Source: Ophioderma brevispina
Lineage: Eukaryota > Echinodermata > Ophiuroidea > Amphilepidida > Ophiodermatidae
Length of the DNA stretch: 64,000 nucleotides
Assembly (NCBI GenBank): GCA_023653785.1
Contig: JAMKCH010001667.1
Span: forward strand, 124,001 to 188,000
Direction of reading: 5' to 3'
This document shows positions 47,115 to 59,438 of this stretch, in pieces. The first letter of the stretch is position 1. Every line of letters begins with the position of its first letter. Made by a program: the position numbers and the translations under genes. Under the pieces are notes generated by a model that saw nothing but the letters and a program-made list of their open reading frames with translations, searched no databases and was not told where the DNA came from.

Positions 47115-47467
47115 TTAAAGGTGCAATGAGAGATTTCACATATCAGGTGTCCCAAAAATGTGAAAATTCTGATTTTTGCACTGGTGTAAAGCTTTCTATC
47201 AAAAATATCCCCATGTGAAAGGATTAAGCTGAGAAATGTTTCTTTGGTACCAAAATTGTGAAATTCCTAATTTCCTATAGGAGCAAATACGAAATTCAGC
47301 CTATGTTTCTATTGACATATAAGCATACAAATCACATGTTGTTCTCTTTTTAAGTTATTTTTGTAGCCAAATAAATGGAAGGGAATCTATTACATGTCTA
47401 ATCTATATGAAATCAATACATATCATAGAAAATATGGACGACTTGAAATCTCTCGTTGCACCTTTTA
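47115..47467 (+). mobile_element. TTAA-flanked MITE, family B, copy 2 (nested)
   Basis: The termini AGGTGCAATGAGAGATTTC and GAAATCTCTCGTTGCACCT are inverted and nearly perfect. The flanks are TTAA (47115-47118) and TTTA (47464-47467). It is inserted in the H-family MITE between the GGGAAATTTCA block and the AAATCCTATTCTTAA block. Confidence 0.8.
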
Positions 47468-47560
47468 TTGCATCATGTAATCCGCAAAAATCCTATTCTT
47501 AACACATTAAAACACTGACTTTTACGCTCATTTTAGCCCACAAAACGTTAACGTTAGTAC

Positions 47561-47864
47561 TTAAAGGGGGATGGCCCGATTTAAGGATATGAAGTTTTCA
47601 TCTTAATCTTTCATCTGTAAAGTTTCGCGCCGATATTTCAATCCGTTTTGATTGCGAGAGCTAAAAACGTGATTTTGTAAGCCCCATAGAGTACTGTGTA
47701 AAATTAATATTGGTCGACCAAAATGGGGGCACATTTTCGCTCATAACTTCCAAACCCAACATCCTTTGGTTAGCTTTCTTCTGATACCAAAATGTTGACC
47801 ACTTTGGTAAAATCTATGGGCTTCTGGGGACGAGGCTATTAGCGATCAGGCCATGGACTTCTAA
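47561..47864 (-). mobile_element. TTAA-flanked MITE, family A, copy 3 (nested)
   Basis: TTAA at 47561-47564 and CTAA at 47861-47864 flank AGGGGGATGGCCCGAT...ATCAGGCCATGGACTT. Removing the element restores GTACTTAAGGATTTT, matching GTCTTAAGGATTTT at about 4260 in the intact host copy. The interior is the reverse complement of 37577-37916. Confidence 0.8.
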
Positions 47865-47934
47865 GGATTTTAAATGGCTTAAGGTTCTCACAAACTTTTG
47901 GAACACTTTTTATCCCTAAGTACTGACATGTGTT

Positions 47935-48242
47935 TATACTCGATTCATCTGATATGTGACCCCGTACCATTTTCTTGCGGAGGTGAAAAATTCAATGAGG
48001 CGCAGGGACTTCTGTTAATCATGTTATTGTGAGCAATGTTAAGGCCTGAAATACACTATAATGCGATTCCATACATGAATGAAATTGTATTTAGTGGCAG
48101 GTGAGTGAGTTAAATGACCAGAGTGTCCACCAAGATAATCCGGTGTGGCACGTGCATTTGAATTCTTTTATCTTCCCTCTCCGACTTATTGGAATAGGTC
48201 CAAAACTCTAGGGGGACGAACATATCACGCGAATCGAGTATA
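47935..48242. mobile_element. TA-flanked MITE (mariner-like, nested)
   Basis: TATACTCGATTC (47935-47946) and GAATCGAGTATA (48231-48242) are perfect inverted ends. Removing the element with one TA copy restores a TTTAGTACAGT-like site, matching GTTAGTACAGT in the intact host copy near 59370. The TA duplication suggests a Tc1/mariner transposase acted in trans. No coding capacity is seen. Confidence 0.7.
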
Positions 48243-49902
48243 GTACAGTAGAGTATAGGCACATTGCAATGCATTATGGGATTGGTTCAAAACACTCTCT
48301 GGGCTGTACCTTAAAGCAAAATTTTGTTTTACAAGTAGGGTTTAATATTGCTGTAATTGCACTCATTTTAATACCAAGTTTGTATTCAATGTGAGATTGA
48401 CTATGGGGAGAAAGTAACAACCAAAAATAGCCAAATTGAATGTTAATTTATAGTGTATATAGCAAATTATTTTTTGAATATACTGTGTTGAACAACAGTA
48501 GTATCCTCCATATTTTGTATACCAGATTGTGAGGATTTTGACCAATAAAATATTCTAGGCACTGGGTTAAGTTTGATAACAAGTAGCTCTACATTTAGGA
48601 GCCTTTTTTTACTTGAGTATTTTAAAGAGAAATTTGGAAACTCATTTAAAGTAAATTGGATACCTATAAAATTCAGATATGGGTGGGTAGAGCAAATGTG
48701 TGCAAGGTTAAAAAAAATCACATGTTCAATCGGTGTCACATTGAGATCATTTTTTTTTCAAGCATTTCTAAAATCTTACATTTAGTGTGTGTATTCAGGG
48801 TCTATGATCTATTCAGTTTATTAGATAGTTTGAATATGACAGAGTGAGGGCTTTTTTACCCTTCATTGTACTTATGATAAGTACCCACATTGTTTTTTGT
48901 GCAAGAGGCATGTGTGTGTTGGTGTGCCATGAAAAAGTTGTCCAAATTTTTAGGATGCGTATTTAGACCAAACCAGATATTCAGGAACACTGCTGGTCAG
49001 TTATTTCTCCTTCAGTAAACAGCATCTGCCAATATATTTTTAGAAAACCTTCCGTCAATGTGCCGAATAACGCATGGCTCCTTGTTGAAAACCAATATTT
49101 TGTAGACTTCACATATTTGCAGAAATGAAATATGCCAAAAATAATTAAATTTTGATAAAATGCCTGCACACTCACTATCAGATTTGATAGATTGCACAAT
49201 ATTTTGTAGACTTGACATATTTATAGAAATGAAATATGCCAAAAATAAACATAAGAAAATGTAAAGCAGACACTCTTATTTGCTAAATTTTCAGGATAAA
49301 TTCTCAAAATGATCTATTGGAAATGACCTTGCACGTAATTGGCCCTTTCCTTCGTGGGGGGGGGGGGGAGGTTGGGTGTTAGTACTGTTATACTTACTGT
49401 TTGCTTTGTTATGTATTATTCCAAAAGTGAGGCAGACTGACTATTTGAGTGTTAGCTTTGCACTGTTTTACAACCACAATAGAATGCCAATTACATATAC
49501 GGTCTATACTTCAAATATTTGTTTCTTTGAGAAATTGTGAACCCCATAAAACGTAAGGTTACTTAATCGGTATCCACTCAGGGGTGTATTTAAAATTATA
49601 TCATATGAAACTGTTTTAAAAATAGCAAGAATGTTTTGTCTTTTTTACCTTTTGTCGTTTGCTGAAATGTGGTCTTCCAATTATATTATCCCCATAATTT
49701 CGGACTTAATTTGATTATTCAAAAGGGGGTAATTTGCATGTAGAAGCTATGGGAACTAAGTCAAAACAATACAACATTCCAATATCAGATTCCGGGGTTA
49801 TATTTATTACACGTTCTATACTGACCTGAAATATGAAGTGACGTCCAAAAGTATTTACCAGTTGTAGCATTAACTCTAGCACAACTAAATCTCACAAAGT
49901 CT

Positions 49903-50233
49903 CGACTGTGTTAATTGAGAAAATGGCATAAGTCCAAAAGTAGCGATGACTCATAAAACCAAGACTCATATTGGCACGAATTCGCTGCGGCCGGACCAGC
50001 GCACCAAACACAAAGACAGACACACTCCCAAAGAAGATAGGAACAGTGATCTCGAACGACAACCGCCGTAGCGTGCTATCCCCGGGTCCTAGGCCGGGGC
50101 CCGAAGGGCCTTGGTTTGCATCCCACCCAAGTTTGCGACTTTTCTTGTTCCCCTCTTTCCTCACTGAAGCAAAAAAGGTGGCGCTCATATCCTTCAGTTC
50201 CTCCCGGAGACATGTCAGGGTGTAGGGTTATAC
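49903..50233 (+). mobile_element. tRNA-derived SINE (family 1), degenerate B box
   Basis: It shares AAACCAAGACTC, AGCGTGCTATCCC, CCGAAGGGCC, GCGACTTTTCTTGTTCCCC and CCTCCCGG, in order, with the minus-strand SINE at 7833-8098. The B box is decayed (GGTTTGCATCC, 50113-50123). It has an extra insert in the head. Confidence 0.6.
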
Positions 50234-51499
50234 TACGTTTTCACTCTGTGACAAACCCAAAAGGTACATAAACAGTAGCGGTGCTTCAGACCAGATTGAG
50301 TATATATCTTATTTTGTCAGGTCATCAGTTCAAATCATGTAATGTGAGTAAACAGGGCTTACACAAAATGTGTAGTCCTATAAGATTAATTTACTAAAAT
50401 ACCTAGTTATGTTAATTTCCTGGTGAGCATTTCAACACAATGTGACCATTACGAAAAGAATACTAGTTTTGTATTGGCCACATTGGGGTCAGGATTGAAT
50501 TGTAGATGCTGGTGGGATACCTTTAGTTGTAGTACACCTACATTTCTTGAAATTTAGAATTAAGAAAAACATGATAATGGTACTGCTACATATTTTTTCA
50601 TTGTACAATGCCAATTTCATGGACCTTGTCCATTCAAAATGTTACAAGTACTATCACCGTGAGCTATAAACCACATACTCTCACATGATAATGATATATC
50701 AACCCATTTTGATACTGACATCACTTCACACTTCAGACCAGATAGAGTATGGCAATGGAATTAGCTCTTAAATCTTATTCAACTTGCAATTATCCCAAAG
50801 TGCCTTTTCGTATTGAAAACATTGCTAAAGGGTGGGCAGTAATGTGTATCTAAAACCAGAACTTGGCTAAATTTCAGTTTGCATTAAGTTCAGGACTGAG
50901 TTTGGCTCATGGTTAACTTTTAATGTTTCATGCAAATGAAAAATTAATTTCAAGGAAAAAAAATCTTTTAGAGGGATGTATTGATGATAAAATCAATGTC
51001 ATTTCAAAAAATAAAATGGAAACCAAATTATTCAAATAGAAAATTTATTCATTAAAAAACATGTCAACCAATACCAGTTAATTTAATCACATAACACATT
51101 CATGAGGATAACATGAACATGTTAAACTGGAGAGTAAATGCCTTGTGAAATATTTTTAAGTACTCTTGTTTTGTAACTTAATTGAATTGTCAAAGTACTT
51201 GAAGGTTCACATTACATACAGCATCTTGCCTTAGCTTTGTTATAATTTCTTCAAGTATATTACCAGCATCTTGCCTTAGCTTTGTTATTTTTTCTTCAAA
51301 CCTACAGCAGACTTCTATATAAGAAACATTTTGTCATGTAAGTGCAACAAGGTTGTATGTGCAATAGCTGCCATGTGATAATCTGTGTACTGCCATGTGT
51401 TAGGATAGATCTCAATTTATCTTTCCTTGAGTCAGTGGCTCTTGAACAAATGGCAGCTGTTGCACTTGCAACCTACTTTCACTCACCTTATTGCATAAC

Positions 51500-52130
51500 A
51501 ATAGGCAGGTCCAGGTGTCATTCGTGAGGGTGTGGGCTTCTACTTGGAATGTGGAATTCTTTCGTTCATGGATCAATCTAACAAAAGAACTCCACATTGC
51601 ACAAGTACACCATGGCATCTACAGCTACACAGTATTTAGATGCCATGCATGCACAAGGTGTGTGCTTGTATTTGGAATGTGCAATTCTTTTGTTCATGGT
51701 TTGATCAAACAAAAGAATTCCACATTGCACAAGTACACACATGGCACCTACACAGGAGATGATTTAGATGCCATGCATGCACAAGGTGTGTGCTTGTATT
51801 TGGAATGTGGAATTCTTTTGTTCATGGATTGATCAAACAAAAGAATTCCACATTGCACAAGTACACACATGGCACCTACACCGGAGATGATTTAGATGTC
51901 ATGCATGTGCCAGGTGTGTGCTTGTACTTTGAATGTGGAATTCTTTTGTTCATTTATCAATCAAACAAAAGAATTCCACATTGCACAAGTACACATATGA
52001 CATCTACAGATATGCAGTAGGCAGATTTAGATGCCATGCATGCACAAGGTGTGTGCTTGTATTTGGAATGTGGAATTATTTTGTTCATGGATCAATCAAA
52101 ACAAAAGAATTCACATTTCTTGTACAGACA
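51500..52130 (+). repeat. 128-bp satellite of palindromic units, about 5 copies
   Basis: GGAATGTGGAATTCTTTTGTTCAT recurs with starts near 51546, 51674, 51802, 51930 and 52065, spacing about 128, 128, 128 and 135. In each unit GTGGAATTCTTTTGTT pairs with the downstream AACAAAAGAATTCCAC, so every unit is itself a hairpin. CATGCATGCACAAGGTGTGT links successive units. Apparent open frames reflect the repetition. Confidence 0.88.
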
Positions 52131-53321
52131 CTCACATTGTGTATGGTACCTATACCTCACTTACATTTTCTGTGTCTTTATTCTCATACACAGACATTAC
52201 TTTGGCCCATAACTTATAACTGAAATGTTAAGTGTCATTTTCAGCTTCCTAATTTGTATTATGCTATAGGTTTGATGAGAATGAAAGGAATTTACTGTAA
52301 GATGTCCCTAGTGTGCTGTGAACTGGGAAATTAGCGCCAAATGTTGTCTTTTTCATACCATGCAATTTGTATTTATACAATATAGCCTCCAATTTCTTAT
52401 ACTGTTAATGCTTGTATTATGAACTATTTATATATTACTACTGCAACTGTTTTTTAGAAAATACCTGTACAGTATTCTACGGAAAAAAAAGACCAAAAAA
52501 ATCTGATTAAAAATATTGGAGGATTTATGATAAATTGGTGTTGAGTGTTTTTATTTGTATCAGTGGTGATAAGTATTCAGATATGTTGTTACTGGTTAAG
52601 TTTTTCAAATCTGAACAATTTGCCAATGGTCTAGAAATCGTCTAGACAAGATCCGGAGCAGCACCCCAGCGGAAACTTAGAGCAGAAAATATGTATAAAC
52701 TTGGCCACCAGGTGCAAAATGTGTTTGTGCAATACTCTGAACAGCTAAGAAAGATTGAAAGAGAATCTCAGCCAAAGACGGCATTTCACTTAGACCTATA
52801 GCTTTAAGCGGTTTCAATGCATTTTTAGTGCATCTTTGATCAGGGCTATTTTAACACCTGTGCAAAATTACCAAAATCGCGGTCATCTAGGGAACAAATT
52901 GTATTTTTGATGTCTCTCTTTTGGGCTTGAGATCTTGGTTGGCAGTTACTACCTCTTAATCCAAGGTTGTGCAATAATGACTTTGATTAGTTGACCACCC
53001 AAGATTGCTTGTCTCTGCCAAATCATTGTTAGTTGTGGCTTACAAAGGCATAGGGTTGCACAACATAACAACCTTGGATTATGTGGTAGTGTGGTATTTA
53101 CTTCAAAAAGAGATACTTGTAGGAATAGCTATATACTGAGGGGGAGACCCACTTCAAATCCTTTCTCCCCCCCCCCCCATCCTTCCCCCCAAATGAGATC
53201 AGGAAAAGTAATTAATGGATTTAGAAATTAACAGTATACCTATCACCTTGCAAAATGTGTCCCCTCCCAAATTATATGCTCTCCTGCGCCCCTAATGCAA
53301 AATATACGGTTATGCCTACTG

Positions 53322-53420
53322 CAGGGGTTCCCAACCTGCGGCCCCGGGCCATGCGCCCGTTCGTAAGTTAAGAGCTCATATTGCGCCCGCGAGGTACTTC
53401 CAAGGAGAAAAAATAAAATG
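53322..53420 (+). mobile_element. Possible hAT-type terminal fragment
   Basis: CAGGGGTTCCCAACCTGCGG resembles the ends of hAT-derived non-autonomous elements (CAGNGGTTCNCAAC). A GC-rich body follows. The opposite end was not found, so only the left limit is meaningful. Confidence 0.4.
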
Positions 53421-54042
53421 CATAAATATTTCAAATAATAGAATTTGTTTAAAAAGATGTCACTAAATATTTCAAAACATTTGCCCAATTTTAGTGTAGA
53501 AGAAATGGGTCGCTTTTTCACACATTTGTTGGAAAAATAAACCAATTTTGTATTTTTTAATTTATACTTTGTTTTATTCATTTGGCAGGACACAGCAATA
53601 ACAATACAAAGATCAGTAATGAAAAAATTATATAGAAAATAAATGAAACCTTATGAGCTGCCAGAGATTCCTGAGAAGCACAAAAACCACTGTCACCAAA
53701 GGGCAGCACTATGGATCTAAAACCAAAATTTTCAAACCAATGTTGGAAAATTAGCCAAGTTTCCTCAAGCTGAAGCCCAAATTTTTCCAAATTTGCTAAA
53801 TAAGTTGACACTTCAAGGTAAAATGGCCAACCAGGACCTCAGTGGTGCAGGGTGAGCAAAGAATCACTACACCAACCTACTCCAGTTGACAGAAACCCAA
53901 CCATATTCCAGCAGTGTTCATAAAAAATGTAACAACTTCACCATTTACTTCATGAGTACACTGTGAAAGGGGATAAGCACACAGTTGATATCCCAATATG
54001 CATCATGCACATTAGTTCCTGAAGCATAACAGCAGCTATGAA

Positions 54043-54417
54043 GCCCTTCCCATAATGCACCAGTTTTGCCTTTCATTTTCTATAACGGGAAATCAGTGTA
54101 AATAAATATGACTAAATCTGTACACCAAAGTGGCAATTTAACCCGTGGATCATGCACAGTAATACACTAATGTGGTTGATATTCAATATCTTTCCATTGG
54201 ATTTTTTCATCATATCCTTTGAAGCATTCGAGCGCTAAGGATATAAACTGTTGTATGCCTTTTAATAAGGACATCGTATACGAATATGCAATAACATTTC
54301 TTAGCGCTCGAATGCATAGCACAGGGGAAGGTATTTGGTTTTGCATGCATTTCCAATGGAGGTTCAATGCGTTGGCAGCTCCCGGTTCCATTGGCGCTGT
54401 GCATGATGGGAAGGGTT
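54043..54417. mobile_element. MITE with an internal perfect palindrome
   Basis: The ends GCCCTTCCCATAATGCAC and GTGCATGATGGGAAGGGT are inverted (16 of 18 matches). Inside, GCATTCGAGCGCTAAG (54224-54239) and CTTAGCGCTCGAATGC (54300-54315) are exact inverse copies 60 bp apart. The open frames across it have no recognisable domain. Confidence 0.65.
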
Positions 54418-55986
54418 TCCGAGCTGCTGTTCTGAAGCATGTTGCAAGAAATGTTAGCTGCTCACCGCACTTTTGATTGAGTGATGTGCTCAATTTATTC
54501 ACGGTGTACATGCAGGATATAACAAATGGTAGCCTTCCTGATTTTTAACCATGTTTGTTACTTTGCAAATAACATGGATATTTAACACAGTAGCCGACAA
54601 CATCCCGCTGAGCTATTGTTATGAGTGTCATTGTTCAAATAAGAGTCTCTTCAACAGACTTTAGTAGGCGTCTGTGGAAATTTGATATTCGGGTTTAATT
54701 ATAAGGTTTTAAAACAAAAATATGTGACCGGTTAGAAGTTTTTCTGTTGAACGGTTTTGGGTGGTATAAAAGGGACCATTTTAGACAAAAAAATTTCTAC
54801 ATGGTCATCAATTTTTCTTGGGAAATGCGAAGTAAATGTCCGTGTTTTGAAATGGCAGCAGTGCGTGACCTGATGTTGGTGTAATCCATGCACAGCGGGA
54901 GTTTGCTGGCTGCTGTGGATATTTAACTGTCATAAAATATTTTGATATGAAAGGAAAAGGGTCATCTTTGCTTGTTTTGGTGTTTGGAAAATATTGATTG
55001 CATCTATCTTGTCATTGTTGAAAGGTATTCATACACTCTGCGTATTTACTGCAAATCGATGAAGCTCTTAACAAAATACGCAAATGTGGCGCGAATGGAT
55101 TAAGGTGCTTTTGAACGCACAGGACTTTTGTGTTAAAACACATTATGGACTTTCCCTTTTGAAAATATTCTCCTTCAACCACTGGACTCATCACACTTAA
55201 AGAAGCAACTTACAGCCATGTATTGTTTTAAAACAGGTTTCATCTTTTATTATGAAACATTTGTATTTATTACAATTTGTATTTAAAAAAAGAATGTAAC
55301 CAGCACCTGTAAAAAGTAAGAGATAAAAACTGCAAAAAATTGTATAAATTACACAGGATGTTCAGGTGTCCAAAAGTAGAATATTACCACAATAGTTCAG
55401 TAAGTGGTAAGTACATATGGTAAGTACATACAGGTATCACAAGTTCTAAGTTCCCCCCAACATTATTCTTAATTAATGATATAGAAACACGACTTCAACA
55501 AAATCCCAAGTACAAATGAAAGAGGATGCTCTTCTGCCCGTCTTGTGAGAAAATGATAGAAATCCAACCACGCATACCAACACAAACCTCATTTAAATGA
55601 AAAAAGTGTCAATAAAAAAAGTTGCAGGAAATAGCATTGCTCCATTGTACTGGTTTGATCATGCTTTAAAAGGTAGATTTCTATCATTTTCTTTTGGTGT
55701 CTTAAAATACCAATTATGAGTTTTAAAGTTAAAGGTGTATAATATAAAGACCCAAGTTTTTGTGAGGCCTTTGTACTCTTTTTAAAATTGTCATTTGTCA
55801 GTTAATTTTGAGATGAAAATACAAGATGGAAGCTCTTTATGGAAGAATAGATTTGACAGAATCAAGAAATCACTAAAGGTCGGTCATACACCCCTGCACT
55901 GCATGCTGTGCAGTAAATTACCTGCAATGTTCCGAACTTTCTCGCTTGCAATCACAATTTCCCTAATAAGCAGAAGAAGCAGTAAC

Positions 55987-56115
55987 AACCTTTAGATTTC
56001 AGGTTCATGTTGCAGATGCATAAGAGACCTGCCTAACTTTCCACATCTTGCTTGCATGGAAAGTTAGGCATTGTCTCTTATGAATCTGCACCCACATAAC
56101 CTAAATCTAAAGGTC
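55987..56115. repeat. Foldback element
   Basis: AACCTTTAGATTTCAGGTT...GCATAAGAGACCTGCCTAAC...TTTCC pairs with GGAAAGTTAGGCATTGTCTC...TGAATCTGC...AACCTAAATCTAAAGGTC. It is a hairpin of about 129 bp. Confidence 0.78.
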
Positions 56116-56251
56116 GAAAGGCACTCTATTGCAGCTGAAAAGAGCACAGGTTCATAACTTATTAATTTACACATTTATAAACATTCCTTCATTTTCTTGC
56201 AATATTACTACTCTCGGGACCCTTCATTATTTTATGGGGGGTGTTAAAAAT

Positions 56252-56357
56252 GGCATAATTACATTATACCCTTTGCACCCATTCTGTATCATGTGCTTTA
56301 TTTTGTTAACAGAATAGAGCACATGGTAATGTGCAAAGGGTAAAATGTAATTGTGCC
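56252..56357. mobile_element. Foldback element, family F, copy 2
   Basis: GGCATAATTACATTATACCC pairs with GGGTAAAATGTAATTGTGCC, around the core GTGCTTTATTTTGTTAACAG then AATAGAGCAC. It is homologous to 41251-41358. Confidence 0.75.
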
Positions 56358-56492
56358 AAAAATATCTTAACAAAAAATCATGTTCGCCCTTTTGTTTGCT
56401 CCATTTTCAGACTCCCTTTTCATGAAGATTTATTTTTAGTTCCCAAGACCCCATCCCACCCACCCCCTGTGGGGTATGATCTGTCCCTTACC

Positions 56493-56635
56493 AGGGGCAG
56501 ATCCAGGATTTGAAAAACGTCAAAATTACCGGGGGGCTGAAAGGCTGAACTTGCCCAAAATGGGCTAATTTTGCAAGATTTGCAGAATTACCGGGAGGCG
56601 TGAGCCCCCTCTGCCCCCTCCCTGGATCCGCGCCT
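56493..56635. mobile_element. Short MITE with AGGGGCAGATCCAGG ends
   Basis: AGGGGCAGATCCAGG (56493-56507) and CCTGGATCCGCGCCT (56621-56635) are inverted. The 140-bp body is GC-richer than its surroundings and holds two AATTACCGGGNGGC-like blocks in direct orientation. Confidence 0.6.
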
Positions 56636-57269
56636 GCCTTACTGAGTTTGCTCTGAGCTGCATGACTAAACTTTAGAAAAAATTGTCACTTGCATTTTCA
56701 AATCATAAAGGTAATTAAAATTAAACAACTCAAGTGTTACCACAAAAAAGTGTCTTCAAGACATACATACCATTTACAGTTTAGACTTGTGTAGAAAGTT
56801 TAAGGCAATAGCAGTGATCATGTGAAACATAATAAATATTTGAAATTTGCACAGAAGTAGCTTATGATGGATAGAACTGTATAATTCTCAGAAGGTATTT
56901 TTAAATGCAAAATTGACCAAAAAAGACTGAAGCAAATGACAGTACTGAAGAAATATGAATCCATTCAATTTTGTGTTGTAGAAAGTGTCTGAATACAATC
57001 TGCCATTAACATTTGACTACAATATCCAGTTCTTTACTCTTCTGGCCTTTATTATTAGCAGGAAACATGTATTTGGGATACCTATTGTTTTTTATTTATT
57101 TAAATCACTGATAGTGCCATTAAATACAAAAAGTTCAGAAAACAGTGTATCAGCCACAGAAAACACAATTATGAATATCAGACACTCAAAGAGCTTATCA
57201 TTTAAACAACAATGTACAGTTTATAAAGAAATAACAATAAATATGAGACCAGCTCATTGGATCATAGAT

Positions 57270-57468
57270 AATAGACCGTATTCAATAGCCAGCCATGTTG
57301 GTGGACAAGATGACGCATTCCAGTACTACAATACATTCACCTGTCAATGATCCCTGTGCAATTGCTAAACATGGATCGATTGACAGCTTAATGTATTGTA
57401 GTCCTGGAATGTATGCATCTTGTCCACCAACATGTCTGGGGGTTGACGTCATATTGGATACAGTCTAT
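57270..57468. repeat. Foldback element, about 200 bp
   Basis: ATAGACCGTATTCAATA...GTTGGTGGACAAGATG...CATTCCAGTACTACAATACATT pairs with AATGTATTGTAGTCCTGGAATG...CATCTTGTCCACCAAC...TATTGGATACAGTCTAT. The loop lies near 57355. Confidence 0.8.
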
Positions 57469-59167
57469 AGGAATTGCTAACTCATCATTTACAAAAGATA
57501 ACCAGCTCTTGTATTTTTCTTTCTAACTCAATGCCAAAATAGCGAATTTCACTCTGTAAAAAGTGACTACAAGGCCCACCCAAAAAAGAGTTGAATTTCA
57601 AAACCTTTTGAAAGAAATATTCTTGATAATTACACAACTGATAAAATTTAAAATTTATTTTAAAATTATCAATTCCAGTAAATTTTCAAGAATATATGCC
57701 CCAAAAATGTTCTTGGAAAGGTGTGAAAAATTAACTTTTTTCAGAGTCGGAGTGGTTCCTTTTTTAGTTCCACTCTTTTAGAATATGAAAATAGCTCCTT
57801 TGTATTTAGAAAATTGGTCTAAGAGTTATTGAATATGCTCCTTGTTAAAAAAAAACCACCCCAGCTGTTACGCACACATAAGTGTGGCACACATAAGTCT
57901 TTCCACCTAAACCAGGCCAAAATGTTGTGATGATTTCCTGATGGGCGTAATAATAATGGGCAACAGCGCTGTGAGCGACGGGCCCCGGCCAGGAGTTCTG
58001 GCACTTGATAAATGTCCATTATTAAGGGACTAGCCATTGTAGGCCTATAAATCCAAAGACTGAGTGGGGGATTTTTTAGATAAGGAGTATACAATTGGCA
58101 CTTAAGCCCATGTCAAATAATGGTGCTTAAACATAAATATCAAATCTACAAATAAATATAGAAATAAATACACTTCCAAGGATGAAAATGATCTTCAGAT
58201 TGTCCGAAGTATATAGATGATGTGACATCAATGTCCCGATCAATGTTTACAGATGCAAGTTAGCACCTGGACTACTGACATGTTAGAGGGGCAAAGAATG
58301 TGCCCATACAGTTACACATATTTTTTGCAATGGTCTGTGAGCTGATGACTGCATGCTTTTCAAGTTTGATAAATGCTGGCAGTAATGTCAGCATCTTTTG
58401 CTGAGAATTGAAGCTAAGAAGAAAAATAATATTAGTTATTTTTCCCTTTTTTACAAAATGTAAACACCCAAATTGTTTTCAAATTTGTGGATGTGATTTC
58501 AGTAAGGGTCCATTTCATTATGCCTGAATATTTTTTCATGCCATGTCCGTTTAAGGACCAGTGCTCAGAATATTGAACTCAAAGATAGATAAGGCTTTAA
58601 TGGATTTTAGAGTTCATATTTAAAATTTAAAAGTAAAAAATAACAAAAAATTGATTTAAATATTAAATCCCAACTTCAAATAACAATCTTACTATTTTCA
58701 TCTTTGGAATTTGGTGGATATATCCCACTTCTGTAAACATAGGATCCAATTGAGGTTCCTGAATAATTTATCCATATAGTTTTACAAATTATTGCTTGTC
58801 ATTATAACTTTTACTACATTTTTGTTTTTCGTTTTGAACAGACTTACAATTCCCATATTTACTGACAACTTTGCTGCCATTTTGATGACAGAACTGTCAT
58901 ATAAAAATCAGGAGTATCATTCTGTTAAAAATGAAGACCTTTAATCTTCTCTTCTCTGGCTTTAACAGCAATATAACACTGAAAGACAATGGGCAAGATT
59001 TGTCCTTCCTTCATAATAATAAGGCAGTGAAAGACAGGTTTAAAATTATAGACATTATATAAAGTAATTTGTGTTGTAAAAACTACTGAATATACAAGTA
59101 CATATTCAACAATCATAAAAATTTGAATTCAGTGGTTTTGGCTAATAGAATCAACTTTTTGTTTAAA

Positions 59168-59438
59168 GACGAGTCCGATCAGAGGACATATCAAGTCCAT
59201 CCCACAATGCACCAGTTTGGGGAAATTTCACCTCAATAAGGTCATATGATCACAAAAATCCTATTCTTAAACATAAAATCTAATCTAAACACTAATTTTA
59301 GCACACAAAGTGCTAGTACTTGGATCCTTAAAATTTTGATACTTTTATCCCAACGGTACGGACATGAGTTAGTACAGTTACAGTATAGGCACATTGCAAT
59401 GCATTATGGGATTGGTTCAAAATGCCCTTTGGAGTCTG
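59168..59438 (+). mobile_element. MITE family H, uninterrupted copy
   Basis: Inverted ends CCATCCCACAATGC and GCATTATGGGATTGG flank the ordered blocks GGGAAATTTCACCTCAATAA, AAAATCCTATTCTTAA, GTGCTAGTACTTGGATCC and GTTAGTACAGTTACAG. It serves as the unfilled reference for the nested composite at 47059-48308. Confidence 0.7.

Larger units (their letters stand above)
47059..48308 (+). mobile_element. MITE family H copy carrying three nested MITEs
   Basis: The host segments are 47059-47114, 47468-47560, 47865-47934 and 48243-48308, about 285 bp in all. They align in order with the intact copies at 4110-4419 and 59168-59438. The termini ATCCCACAATGCACC (left) and TGCATTATGGGATTGGTTC (right) are inverted. 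The three interruptions are separate elements listed below. Confidence 0.75.

Noticed and set aside
51491..52223. Series of overlapping repetitive open frames.
   Set aside because: They arise from the 128-bp satellite; there is no conserved domain or start context.
54167..54511. 114-codon minus-strand open frame near the 54 kb MITE.
   Set aside because: It spans the MITE's internal inverted repeat and right end, and contains no recognisable domain.
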